Source: Rubripirellula lacrimiformis (GTDB taxonomy: Bacteria; Planctomycetota; Planctomycetia; Pirellulales; Pirellulaceae). From it: DNA of 64,000 nt. The notes beneath the pieces were generated by a model that was not told the origin of the DNA, did not search any database, and was given only the letters and a program-made list of their open reading frames with translations. The DNA lies in assembly GCF_007741535.1 (NCBI RefSeq), contig NZ_CP036525.1, forward strand, positions 496,001-560,000. The letters are read 5' to 3'. This document shows positions 19,090 through 27,964 of this stretch, in pieces (positions within the stretch are counted from its first letter, which is position 1; the number at the start of each line of letters is the position of its first letter). The position numbers and the translations under genes are program-made.

Positions 19090-19620
19090 ATGCGATTCTG
19101 CATTGCCACACTTGCTGCATTGACACTTACTCTTCCCGTCGACTTTGCGTCTGCGGATGAAGGCGAACACAAAAACGCCCAGCAACGGCTTCAAGGCCGT
19201 TGGGAGATTGTCGGTGGCACCAACCAAGGACGCGAACTGTCTGAGGCCGAAGTCAGCGGTACTTACGTCACGATCACCACCAATTCGATCGTCACCTACG
19301 ACCGCAGCAACCAGGCTCGCTATCAGGCAGTGTTCACAGTCGACGAAGACAAAGACCCGATGCACATCACGATGCGGACGGTCGCAGAGAATGCCCCGAC
19401 GCGGCCGAAGGCGGGGGACCCACTTGAATCCGATGAAGTCACAACGGCCGCTGGGATCTTTAAGTTCGATGGGCAGTCAAAGTGGGTGCTGTGCTACGCG
19501 CTGCCGGGTGCGGATCGGCCAACGAAGTTCCAGTCACCGGACGGCAGCCGAACGATGTTGTTCTTGTTGGAAAAGAAACAAGGCGATCCAATCCCCGTGC
19601 TGGACGCTGAAAAACGCTAA
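19090..19620 (+). CDS. TIGR03067-type secreted protein
   Basis: A 176-residue protein with a signal peptide (MRFCIATLAALTLTLPVDFA, cleavage near ASADEG). It then shows a lipocalin-like pattern (LQGRWEIVGGTNQGREL ... FTVDEDKDPMHITM ... GIFKFDGQSKWVLCYA) typical of the planctomycete TIGR03067 family. The ATG at 19090 is preceded by GGAG; the frame extends further upstream without a good start. The family has no known activity and usually occurs in many paralogues per genome. Probably periplasmic or extracellular. No operon link to its neighbours is evident. Confidence 0.85.
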   Translation: MRFCIATLAALTLTLPVDFASADEGEHKNAQQRLQGRWEIVGGTNQGRELSEAEVSGTYVTITTNSIVTYDRSNQARYQAVFTVDEDKDPMHITMRTVAENAPTRPKAGDPLESDEVTTAAGIFKFDGQSKWVLCYALPGADRPTKFQSPDGSRTMLFLLEKKQGDPIPVLDAEKR

Positions 19621-19724
19621 TCCAGATTCGCGGGTCCGGCGCTGTTGACGCGGTCCGGTCCCGTGCTTGGCACGGCGATTGCAAAGGCTCGGTGCGACGA
19701 TCCCAATCACCGCGAGCCACTTCG

Positions 19725-20753
19725 ATGATGCAGCCTTCCTTGATAGCCACCGGCGGTGTGCTCGATTCCATCGGGCACACGCCACTGATTCAACTGGATC
19801 GGTTCCTCCGCAACGAATCGGTCGAACTGTTGGTAAAGCTTGAATCCGCCAACCCGGGTGGCAGCGCCAAAGATCGCCCAGCAAAACAGATGCTGGAATC
19901 TGCACTGGAGCGTGGCGATGTGCATGGCGGTTCCACCATCATCGAATCATCGTCTGGGAATATGGGGATCGGTCTTGCGCAGGCTTGCCGGTACCACGGA
20001 TTGAAATTTGTCTGTGTGGTGGATCCGCGAGCACAGCGTCAGAACTTGGCGATCATCGAGGCGCTGGGTGGAACGATCGACTTGGTCGAACAGCCACTTC
20101 ACGGTGACTTTTTGGCTGCCCGCATCGCCCGGGTCCGCCACTTGCTGGATCAGACGCCGCACAGCTATTGGCCCAATCAGTACGCGAACCCGAACAATCC
20201 GCTGGCCCACTTCGAGGGCACGATACGCGAGATCGACGAAGCTTTGCACGGCGAGTGGGACGTTTTGTTTGTGGCAACCAGCAGCACCGGCACAGCGCAA
20301 GGGTGTCGCGACTATCTGCGAAGCCGTGGACGAAACGTGCAGGTTGTCGCAGTCGATTCAGTTGGCAGCGTGCTGTTCGGCGGGACATCCGGGCCTCGTA
20401 TGATTCCCGGGTTAGGTGCGGGGAAAGAGCCTCGCTTGGCCGTCGGTCAGTCTTTCGATCATGTCATGCGAGTGACCGACCTGGACTGCGTTGTCGGTTG
20501 CCGTCGCGCCGCCCACAGGGAAGCATTATTGGTTGGCGGGTCTGCGGGTGGCGTGTTGATCAGCGTGGATCGAATGGCTAACGACCTTTCGGGGAAACGC
20601 TGCGTCGCGATTTTGCACGACTCGGGAACGCGGTACTTAGAGACTGTTTTCAATGACCGCTGGGTCGAAAATTCGCTTGATTGCAACCCAGCGACACTGG
20701 CACAATTGGTAGACGGTAGCCCGATGGTTCTTGAGACAGAGGTGTCTGTATGA
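19725..20753 (+). CDS. SbnA-like PLP-dependent synthase (cysteine synthase fold)
   Basis: A 342-residue fold-type II PLP enzyme. The PLP lysine is K49 in NPGGSAKDRPA, and the substrate loop is ESSSGNMGIGLAQA. The SSSGN form and the length resemble SbnA, which makes N-(2-amino-2-carboxyethyl)-glutamate from O-phosphoserine for 2,3-diaminopropionate, more than housekeeping CysK (usually TSGNTG). The PLP phosphate loop is probably SSTGTAQG. The ATG at 19725 (or 19728) is preferred over an upstream GTG. It overlaps the FAD/NAD(P) gene by 4 bases, so they form an operon. It likely builds an unusual amino acid; a cysteine-synthase activity cannot be excluded. Confidence 0.82.
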   Translation: MMQPSLIATGGVLDSIGHTPLIQLDRFLRNESVELLVKLESANPGGSAKDRPAKQMLESALERGDVHGGSTIIESSSGNMGIGLAQACRYHGLKFVCVVDPRAQRQNLAIIEALGGTIDLVEQPLHGDFLAARIARVRHLLDQTPHSYWPNQYANPNNPLAHFEGTIREIDEALHGEWDVLFVATSSTGTAQGCRDYLRSRGRNVQVVAVDSVGSVLFGGTSGPRMIPGLGAGKEPRLAVGQSFDHVMRVTDLDCVVGCRRAAHREALLVGGSAGGVLISVDRMANDLSGKRCVAILHDSGTRYLETVFNDRWVENSLDCNPATLAQLVDGSPMVLETEVSV

Positions 20754-22375
20754 AAGTTCTTGAAAAGAGTCCGATTGCAAATGTTCCGGTGGCACCGGAG
20801 AGTGACCACGCGGTTCTGCGAGTGGCGATCATCGGTTGTGGACCGCGTGGGCTGCAGTGCCTGGAATCGATTTCACGCCGGCTGACCAGTGGCCAATTGC
20901 AGCGACTGTGTGTGACGGTCTTCGAACCTTCGGGTGTCCCAGGCGCCGGCAATGTTTATGATCCATCCCAGCCACGCATTTTGCGGATGAACTTCGCAAC
21001 GCAATACATCGATTTTTGGAAGTCTTCACGCGATTCGCAAACTTCACGATCGCGGTCTCTGATTGGTTGGCTGTCCACGCACCATCCGCAATTTGCCAGT
21101 TCCGATAGTTTCGTCCCCCGCGCGATCGTCGGTGAATATCTGCGGACTTGCTTTGCCGAAGTTGCCAACCGCTTTGAAGGTGCCCATCATTTCGAGGTGC
21201 AGCGATCGTGCGTCAGCGAGATCCGCCACGATGGGACTCAATTCGTTGTGGACACGGATGTCGATTCATATTGCTTCGATGAAGTTGTTGTCACCACCGG
21301 TCACGAAGGGCTTCGTGGTTCCGCGGCCGCACGTGCTACCACCATCGACATTCCAGCGTTGCCCGCCGCATCCAATTTGTCCGTCCCGCGTATCCCATCT
21401 GGCAGTCGCGTGCTGGTTCGCGGTTTTGGTCTGACTGCGATCGACGCTGTCCTGTCGTTAACCGAAGGACGCGGGGGGGAGTTCATCGACGATGGTTTTC
21501 TGCCAAGCTATATCCATGGATCGGATGAACCGGCGTGCATTGATTTGCGATCCCGATCGGGGCGACCGATGCTGTCGAAGCCTTCGGCGAAAATGGAACC
21601 GATTTCGGATTCGTTTTGGACCCCCTTTCGTGATCGCTTGTCCTCGCAGGCAAGCCAGCACGGCAAACTGAACTTCCAGCGTCAAATTTGGCCGGTAATC
21701 GTTGATGCTGCGGCCAGTCTATTGGATCAGAGTGGAACACCATCGACCGCTCGTGACGTTTGCGGTTGGTACCGTGGTTGGTCGTGTTACAAGATGGATG
21801 CAAAGACCGCACGTCACGCGATGCTGCAATCGTATTCGGTGGCGATGGGGAAACGACCGATCGATACACCGTTCGCACTGGGCGATGCATGGCGACGGCT
21901 CTATCCGGAAATGGTTCAACTGATCAGCCATGGTGGTTTGGAACGCAGCAGTCGGCGATCCTTCGCCTGCGTCGCAAGGGAGATGGAACGAATTGCTTTC
22001 GGTCCGCCCGCAGAAAACATCGGACGTTTGCTGACCCTGATGCGAGAACGCGTGGTCACGATCGGGAATCAGACCACGGACGTGTCCCGCTACGATGCGA
22101 TTATCAACGCGGTGATTGCCGGGCCCCACGAGTTTTCGAAAAACGGGCCTCTGCAGAAGTTGGTCGAAGCGGGGTTGGTGCAAGTCGATCCGACTTGCGG
22201 GGGAGTGATGGTCGATTCGAGCGGCTTTGCTGCCGGTGGCGCTCCTGGATTGGCGGTCTTCGGCCGCGCGACCGAGGGGTGGGTGGTCGGCAATGATACG
22301 TTGACCAGAACATTGCACGACCATATCGAAAATTGGGCAGATTGCATGGTGGCTTCGATCAAACGATTGGGCTGA
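20750..22375 (+). CDS. FAD/NAD(P)-binding protein of the PF13454 type
   Basis: A 541-residue protein with an N-terminal dinucleotide-binding motif (IIGCGPRGLQCLESI, GCGPRG at 29-34) and the family-typical FEPSGVPGAGNVYDPSQP followed by LRMNFATQYIDFW. A second nucleotide-binding region, RVLVRGFGLTAIDAVLSL, lies near residue 220. Proteins of this group often occur in biosynthetic clusters but have few known activities. It lies between the SbnA-like and Y4yA-like genes, overlapping the former by 4 bases, so it may oxidise or reduce their intermediate, in the place where SbnB acts in staphyloferrin B synthesis. That role is inference. Confidence 0.8.
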   Translation: MKVLEKSPIANVPVAPESDHAVLRVAIIGCGPRGLQCLESISRRLTSGQLQRLCVTVFEPSGVPGAGNVYDPSQPRILRMNFATQYIDFWKSSRDSQTSRSRSLIGWLSTHHPQFASSDSFVPRAIVGEYLRTCFAEVANRFEGAHHFEVQRSCVSEIRHDGTQFVVDTDVDSYCFDEVVVTTGHEGLRGSAAARATTIDIPALPAASNLSVPRIPSGSRVLVRGFGLTAIDAVLSLTEGRGGEFIDDGFLPSYIHGSDEPACIDLRSRSGRPMLSKPSAKMEPISDSFWTPFRDRLSSQASQHGKLNFQRQIWPVIVDAAASLLDQSGTPSTARDVCGWYRGWSCYKMDAKTARHAMLQSYSVAMGKRPIDTPFALGDAWRRLYPEMVQLISHGGLERSSRRSFACVAREMERIAFGPPAENIGRLLTLMRERVVTIGNQTTDVSRYDAIINAVIAGPHEFSKNGPLQKLVEAGLVQVDPTCGGVMVDSSGFAAGGAPGLAVFGRATEGWVVGNDTLTRTLHDHIENWADCMVASIKRLG

Positions 22376-22462
22376 ATCGATGCAGGCTTCGACAGAGTAC
22401 GCGAGTCGGCCGAATCCGACGTCCACGGCGACCAATCACCTTCAAGATGCGAGACACCATTG

Positions 22463-23923
22463 ATGTTGCTTTCTAGTTCGACACCCGCGGCCCGCGAAGG
22501 GATCGAGGATTGGCGTGGTCACTGTGTTGGCTCGCCTCCGCTAGACGCACGTGTGGAACCGTGGATGTCCGAGCTGATGGATCGATCCCATCTGCAGGAG
22601 CTAGTCGCGCAACATGGATCACCATTGAACTTGGTATCCACTTCACCGATGCGATCCAACCTTGGTCAGTTGAATCAGGTTGCAGAGGAACGCAATCTTG
22701 ATTTCCAGGCATTCTTTGCCCGGAAGTCCAACAAGTGCTTGGCATTTGTCGACGAAGCAAAGCAGTGTGGTGCCGGGATCGATACGGCCAGCGAAAACGA
22801 AGTTCGCCAGTGTTTGAAGCGAGGGATGGATCCCATTCAGATCATCTGCACGGCGGCTGTGAAAAGTGATTCGCTGATTCGCCTTTGTTTGGAAAAGGCG
22901 ATCTGTATCGCCGTCGACAACCACGATGAATTGCGGGTGGTCGCGGACCTTGCAGACGATCTAGCATGCAAAGCGGTCGTTGCGCTGCGTCTAGGTGGCT
23001 TTCAGCACGATGGACAGAAGTTGCAGACGCGTTTTGGGTTCGACGTTGATCATGACCAACAGGTGCTGTGCGAATTGGCAGAATTGCCTGTCATTGTCGT
23101 CGGAATCCACTTCCATCTGGATGGATATGATGCGAGTCAGCGAGTTTGCGGGATCCGAGAATCGATCCGCTGGATCCAGCGTCTTCGAGACTTGGGGCAC
23201 TCGCCCTCTTTCATCGACATGGGGGGCGGTTTTCCAATCAGCTATCTGCAGTCTCAACGACAGTGGAATGATTTCTGGCAACAACACCAGCGGGCACTGC
23301 TTGGGCAACGGGACCCAGTCACCTATCGCAATCATCCCTTGGGGCGACATGTGTCGGGGAAAACCGTTGTCGGGAAACCCAACAGCTATCCCTACTACCA
23401 AACGCCAGTGCGTCAGGATTGGCTGGCCTCGATTCTAGACGCGGAGACCGACCATCGCACGATCGCGGATCAACTGCGTGAGTCCAAGATTCAGCTGCGG
23501 TGCGAGCCGGGGCGCAGTTTGATGGATGGCTGCGGCATGACGGTGGCCCGAGTCGAATTTCGCAAACAGAACGCCAACCGGGATTGGTTGATTGGCCTGT
23601 CGATGAACCGAACTCAATGCCGCACGTCTAGCGATGACTTTTTGGTCGACCCGATCGTCGTGCCGATGGAAACCTCCGAAACATCGGATCCGATCAGTGG
23701 CTATTTCGTAGGCGCGTACTGTACCGAGTCCGAACTGTTGTCGCTGCGTCGAATGGAGTTCCCCGGCGGCATCCGGCGAGGTGACCTGGTGGTGTTTCCG
23801 AACACCGCCGGATATCTGATGCACTTTCTAGAGAGCCGTTCGCATCAGTTCCCATTGGCCAAGAACGTTGTGGTTTCCGATGACGGTGAGGGGCGATTCG
23901 ACCTGGACGGCATCGACCGTTGA
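22463..23923 (+). CDS. Y4yA-like PLP-dependent decarboxylase (fold type III)
   Basis: A 486-residue enzyme of the ornithine/diaminopimelate decarboxylase superfamily. The PLP lysine is K88 in FFARKSNK, the glycine-rich phosphate loop is DMGGGFP and the EPGRSL motif is present. CTESE near residue 422 corresponds to the usual C-terminal cysteine region. The overall pattern is close to the Y4yA family, found with cysteine-synthase-like and siderophore-type genes in rhizobia. The ATG at 22463 follows an in-frame TTG. It lies 87 bases after the FAD gene in the same direction, so it is probably the last gene of the operon. It likely decarboxylates an amino acid intermediate; the substrate is unknown. 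Confidence 0.82.
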   Translation: MLLSSSTPAAREGIEDWRGHCVGSPPLDARVEPWMSELMDRSHLQELVAQHGSPLNLVSTSPMRSNLGQLNQVAEERNLDFQAFFARKSNKCLAFVDEAKQCGAGIDTASENEVRQCLKRGMDPIQIICTAAVKSDSLIRLCLEKAICIAVDNHDELRVVADLADDLACKAVVALRLGGFQHDGQKLQTRFGFDVDHDQQVLCELAELPVIVVGIHFHLDGYDASQRVCGIRESIRWIQRLRDLGHSPSFIDMGGGFPISYLQSQRQWNDFWQQHQRALLGQRDPVTYRNHPLGRHVSGKTVVGKPNSYPYYQTPVRQDWLASILDAETDHRTIADQLRESKIQLRCEPGRSLMDGCGMTVARVEFRKQNANRDWLIGLSMNRTQCRTSSDDFLVDPIVVPMETSETSDPISGYFVGAYCTESELLSLRRMEFPGGIRRGDLVVFPNTAGYLMHFLESRSHQFPLAKNVVVSDDGEGRFDLDGIDR

Positions 23924-24201
23924 TGGATCGCGTGAGTGCATTTGCACTTCAAAGAACTGACGCTCCAACTTTCTTGTTCGCGTTGCCGATGGACGTCGCT
24001 GCGGACATTTCACGACCATGCTGGTCGACCATCGATCGCGCCGCGTCGGTGCCAGGAAGCTGGTGCACCCTTCCGAAAGGCGGCAAACCCAACGCCGCGA
24101 GGGCGAAGCTGAAACGAGTTTCCGTCAAAAGCGATTGATGGCGCAGGGATTGCGTATTCAGTTCTTGACGAAGCCTAGTAGCACCTCGACAGGAGTTGGA
24201 C

Positions 24202-25614
24202 ATGTTTGTTCTGGAAACCATTTTGACCGACGGGATCGCTCAGTTGTCGTACTTGGTGGGCGACACGGAGAGCTGCCGAGCCGCGGTGATTGATCCACGA
24301 ACGGATGTATGTGTCTATTCGGATTTAGCGCGGAAGCACGGCTTATCGATCACGCACATTTTTGAAACGCATATTCATGCGGATTTCGTATCGGGTAGCC
24401 GTTCGCTGGCCGATCGTTTGGGCACTGCTGCGATCTACCTGAGCGACCACGACGCCAACTACGAATTTGACGGGAAACCGGTCCGCGATTCCGACGAATT
24501 CGACTTTGGCAGTTTTTCGCTCACCGCGCGGCACACTCCTGGTCATACACCCGAACACCTTTCCTATGAAATCTGCGAGAGGAAGAACCCCGGGTCACCT
24601 TTCGCGGTCTTCAGTGGCGATTCTTTGTTCGTCGGATCGGCGGGGCGACCTGATCTACTCGGTGACGATCAGGCGGAATCGCTTAGCGAGGCTCTGTACG
24701 AGACTCTATACGACTACTATTTGAAACTGGACGACTACGTCACGATCCACCCAGGCCACGGTGCCGGTTCCGCTTGTGGAGCGGATATCGGCGACAGACT
24801 TTCCAGCACGATTGGATACGAGCGTCGGACGAATTCGTTCTTGCGGTTTCCCGACCTGCAGGCTTTCCAAGAGTTTGTGGTCGGCGATGCCCCTCCGGTT
24901 CCGTGGCACTATCCGGAATTGAAGAAGGTCAATGCTGCGGGACCCGACATCGTGAATCGGTTGCCTACGATTGCAGCGTTGCCACCGGAAGACTTTCGCA
25001 AGGCAATGCTTCAGCCGCGTGTGACCACCATCGATACCCGGTCGATGTTGGCATTCGGTGGCGGTCACGTGCCGGGGGCGATCAATATCGGCGACCGACC
25101 CGAAATGTCTGCCTGGGTCGGGCAACTGTTCGATCTGGACCAAAAACTTCTGTTGATTGTCGATGACGATACAGATATCCAACGCGTGCAACGGTTGATC
25201 GTTCGCACCGGTCATTCCAATCATCTGGGCTATTTGGCAGGCGGGATGCGATCGTGGCAGGATGCGGGGTTGCCGCTGGATACGATCCCGCAGATCCCTG
25301 TTCAAGATCTGCAAAAACGGTTGGTCCATGATCCCGAGCTGCAGGTTCTGGATGTGCGTTCGCCCGATGAATGGATGGGCGGGCATATCCCCGGGGCACA
25401 GCATCATTTCATCGCCGATATGCGTGACCGTATCCGCGGGCTGGATAAGACACACGCTTACGTCGCCTATTGTGCCAGCGGCTATCGAGCCAGCATTGCA
25501 TCTAGCTTGATGAAGGCTCGGGGATTCCAGGACGTATCCAACGTGCCCGGCAGTTGGTCGGCGTGGACCACCATGGGTTACGACATTGAACAAACGGTGG
25601 AGGCCCAGGCATGA
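24202..25614 (+). CDS. MBL-fold persulfide dioxygenase-like protein with two rhodanese domains
   Basis: A 470-residue protein. The N-terminal metallo-beta-lactamase domain has the metal motif THIHADFVSGS, then GHTPEHLSY, GDSLFVGSAGRPDL and HPGHGAGS, as in ETHE1/CstB-type persulfide dioxygenases. Two rhodanese domains follow. In the first (about 285-365) the catalytic cysteine position reads IVDDDTDIQR, so it is inactive; the second has YCASGYRAS and should be active. AGGAG at 24191-24195 sets the ATG at 24202. It probably oxidises low-molecular-weight persulfides to sulfite and transfers sulfane sulfur in the cytoplasm. It is translationally coupled (ATGA) to the YeeE/YedE gene, fitting a sulfide-detoxification operon. 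Confidence 0.88.
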   Translation: MFVLETILTDGIAQLSYLVGDTESCRAAVIDPRTDVCVYSDLARKHGLSITHIFETHIHADFVSGSRSLADRLGTAAIYLSDHDANYEFDGKPVRDSDEFDFGSFSLTARHTPGHTPEHLSYEICERKNPGSPFAVFSGDSLFVGSAGRPDLLGDDQAESLSEALYETLYDYYLKLDDYVTIHPGHGAGSACGADIGDRLSSTIGYERRTNSFLRFPDLQAFQEFVVGDAPPVPWHYPELKKVNAAGPDIVNRLPTIAALPPEDFRKAMLQPRVTTIDTRSMLAFGGGHVPGAINIGDRPEMSAWVGQLFDLDQKLLLIVDDDTDIQRVQRLIVRTGHSNHLGYLAGGMRSWQDAGLPLDTIPQIPVQDLQKRLVHDPELQVLDVRSPDEWMGGHIPGAQHHFIADMRDRIRGLDKTHAYVAYCASGYRASIASSLMKARGFQDVSNVPGSWSAWTTMGYDIEQTVEAQA

Positions 25615-26171
25615 TCATGGAATCACGTGACGCCGCGTTGTTAGCCGCGGTGGACCCATTGCAGTACGCGGGGCCGGCCTGGTCGCCGTACGTCGTCGGC
25701 GCTCTGATCGGAGTGTTGTCGATGTTCACTTTCTATTTCTCGAACAAGCCGCTTGGGGCATCCACGGCGTACGCACGCATCGCTGGCATGCTCGGCGACG
25801 TGGTCGCACCCAGGCATACTCGTTCGCTGAAATACTTTAAGGACAACCCGCCCAAGATCGGCTGGGAATTGATGTTGGTGTGCGGTGTCGTTCTTGGTGC
25901 CTTCGCAGCCGCATGGACCGGTGGGGAATGGACCGGACAGTTGTTGCCGGCGATGTGGCAGGATCGGTTTGGACCCGATAGCGGATTGCTTCGCGTGATT
26001 GTCGCCTTTGCAGGGGGCTGTCTGATGGCATTCGGGGCCCGGATGGCAGGTGGCTGCACCAGCGGACATGGTATCAGTGGAACGCTGCAGTTGGCTGTCG
26101 GTTCTTGGGTGTCCGCGATCTGTTTTTTCATTGGCGGCATCGTCGTCGCAATGTTGATGTACGCCGTTTAA
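25611..26171 (+). CDS. YeeE/YedE-family sulfur transport protein, first half
   Basis: A 186-residue membrane protein with four to five predicted helices. The conserved segment MAGGCTSGHGISGTLQLAVGS carries the cysteine thought to handle thiosulfate or sulfane sulfur in PF04143 (Sulf_transp). Its length is about half of the full YeeE transporter, so it should pair with the next gene. It overlaps the persulfide dioxygenase gene by 4 bases. Inner membrane; likely imports or exports a reduced sulfur species such as thiosulfate. Confidence 0.87.
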   Translation: MIMESRDAALLAAVDPLQYAGPAWSPYVVGALIGVLSMFTFYFSNKPLGASTAYARIAGMLGDVVAPRHTRSLKYFKDNPPKIGWELMLVCGVVLGAFAAAWTGGEWTGQLLPAMWQDRFGPDSGLLRVIVAFAGGCLMAFGARMAGGCTSGHGISGTLQLAVGSWVSAICFFIGGIVVAMLMYAV

Positions 26172-26204
26172 CCGTATTGCTATCAGGTCCGCAGAGGATT
26201 CATC

Positions 26205-26810
26205 ATGACTACGACTCTCGATCAACCGCAACCGGAGAATGTTCGCGTGCATCCGCCGGCGAAGACGGATGCTGTGTCCATGAAGACTTTGACCTTGGGG
26301 TTGGTCTTTGGCATGGTCTTCGGCTTCTTACTGCAGAAAGGTGGTGTCGCCAAATTTCATGTCTTGATCGGCCAGTTGATGCTGCAGGACTTCACGGTCG
26401 TCAAAGTGATGTTGTCGGCGGTGATTGTCGGCACCTTGGGCATTCATTGGATGCATTACCGAAGACTCGTCGAACTACATATCAAGCCCACGCGAATTGC
26501 GTCCAATGTCATCGGCGGCTTGTTGTTCGGAGCTGGTTTCGCTCTGTCGGCTTATTGTCCCGGCACAGGTGCCGCAGCGTTGGGGCAGGGGAACTTCGAC
26601 GCACTTGCGATGGTGGCCGGTATGATCGTCGGTTCTTATTTCTTTGCAGAGATGTCGGGATGGATCCATCGGAATATAGATCCCATTGGCGATCTAGGAA
26701 AACGCACTCTTCATGATTTGCTGCCGGTCAATCGTGCAGTGTTGGTGCTTAGCAGTGCGGCAATCTTGGTGGTGGTCTTGCTGGTCATCGAATTCAATAC
26801 CGTCCGTTGA
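26205..26810 (+). CDS. YeeE/YedE-family (DUF6691-type) transport protein, second half
   Basis: A 201-residue membrane protein with four to five hydrophobic helices. The motif SAYCPGTGAAALGQGNFDA contains the family cysteine. This half-size form is usually encoded right after another YeeE/YedE half, as here with a 33-base gap. Together with the persulfide dioxygenase it forms a three-gene sulfur-handling operon. The soluble N-terminal 25 residues are not conserved in type. Confidence 0.86.
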   Translation: MTTTLDQPQPENVRVHPPAKTDAVSMKTLTLGLVFGMVFGFLLQKGGVAKFHVLIGQLMLQDFTVVKVMLSAVIVGTLGIHWMHYRRLVELHIKPTRIASNVIGGLLFGAGFALSAYCPGTGAAALGQGNFDALAMVAGMIVGSYFFAEMSGWIHRNIDPIGDLGKRTLHDLLPVNRAVLVLSSAAILVVVLLVIEFNTVR

Positions 26811-26903
26811 TCATCTTCTTCCTCGCGACTTCGCCGGCCCTTTGGTGGTGCGGCGACATTCACTGCATGAAACGTAAACCTTCTGCCACAGGCAAGATCC
26901 CAC

Positions 26904-27959
26904 ATGCGCGCCTATGAATGCCAGTGCGGCGGGCCGTTGTTCTTTCACAGCACTCAGTGCGAAGGTTGCGGTCAGACGGTCGGAATGTGCGCATCGTGCC
27001 TGCAGGTGACCGCGATGCGTTCCACCGCCGGTGGGCATTGGCAATGCGTTTGCTGCAACAGCGAATGGAACCTGTGCGATAATCGGTGCAATCACGGTGT
27101 CTGCAACGGTGTTGTTTCGGTTGCGAATCTGCCCGCTGAAACCACGCCATCTCAGTCGATGCAGATGGCACCCAAGCTGGTCAGCGCTGACGCCAACCTT
27201 TGCTGGTTCTGCTCACTGAACCGAGTCATCCCCGACCTTTCAATTGTCGGGAACTTACAGAAGTGGCGGCGGCTGGAATTCGCCAAGCATCGTGTTCTGC
27301 ATGGTGTGCATCAGATCGGGCTGCCGATTTTTGCCGACAGCGATTCGGTACAGCCTCGTTTGACGTTCGATTTCAAGTCCTCCGAAGTCGAGTCGGTTTC
27401 GACAGGTCATCAAAACGGCGTGATCACGATCGACATTGACGAAGCGGACAGCGTTCAACGCGAGAGGATTCGCGTCAAGTTCGGCGAGCCGCAGCGGACC
27501 CTTGTGGGGCACTTTCGACACGAACTTGGTCACTACTTTTGGGATGTGTGTGTCAATCCACGGCGCCTTGACGACTACCGTCAGCTATTCGGCGACCACG
27601 TCCATCCGAACTACACCGATGCGCAGCAAGCATATTACGCCGGTGGTCCACCGATCGATTGGCAGGATCGTTTCATCAGCGAATATGCGACGATGCATCC
27701 TTGGGAAGACTTCGCTGAAACGTTCAACGCCTACCTGGATATGGCCGCGATCGTCAGCACGTCGACTCACTTCAACAAGTTAACCGTCAACGTCGACGGA
27801 CACGACTTTGACCAACTGCTCGACGCTTATCAGGGCATCGGGATCGCTGTTAACGAATTGAACCGTGACATCGGGCTGTTGGATTTGGTCCCCGAGGTGT
27901 TCAACCCGTCGGTTGTCCAAAAACTTCGCTTTGTCCACTCGCTCGCCAACGGCTGTTGA
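26904..27959 (+). CDS. putative zinc-binding metallopeptidase with N-terminal zinc ribbons
   Basis: A 351-residue protein. Residues 6-103 contain many Cys pairs (CQCGG, CEGCGQ, CASC, CVCC, CWFC), indicating zinc ribbons. The C-terminal part carries the zincin motif HELGH (H206, E207, H210), followed by a likely third ligand region HPWEDFAETFNAYLD. This matches the putative zinc-binding metallopeptidase family PF15887. No signal peptide is visible, so it is probably cytoplasmic. Substrate unknown. It ends 5 bases before the convergent PdeM gene. Confidence 0.85.
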   Translation: MRAYECQCGGPLFFHSTQCEGCGQTVGMCASCLQVTAMRSTAGGHWQCVCCNSEWNLCDNRCNHGVCNGVVSVANLPAETTPSQSMQMAPKLVSADANLCWFCSLNRVIPDLSIVGNLQKWRRLEFAKHRVLHGVHQIGLPIFADSDSVQPRLTFDFKSSEVESVSTGHQNGVITIDIDEADSVQRERIRVKFGEPQRTLVGHFRHELGHYFWDVCVNPRRLDDYRQLFGDHVHPNYTDAQQAYYAGGPPIDWQDRFISEYATMHPWEDFAETFNAYLDMAAIVSTSTHFNKLTVNVDGHDFDQLLDAYQGIGIAVNELNRDIGLLDLVPEVFNPSVVQKLRFVHSLANGC

Positions 27960-27964
27960 ACGGA

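Noticed and set aside
19725-23923. Complete siderophore cluster
   Set aside because: Only the amino-acid part is present; no NIS synthetase, NRPS, exporter or receptor is seen in the window.
23920-24138. 72-codon frame between the decarboxylase and the sulfur operon
   Set aside because: No SD, no motif, and overlapping frames on the other strand are equally open; treated as non-coding.
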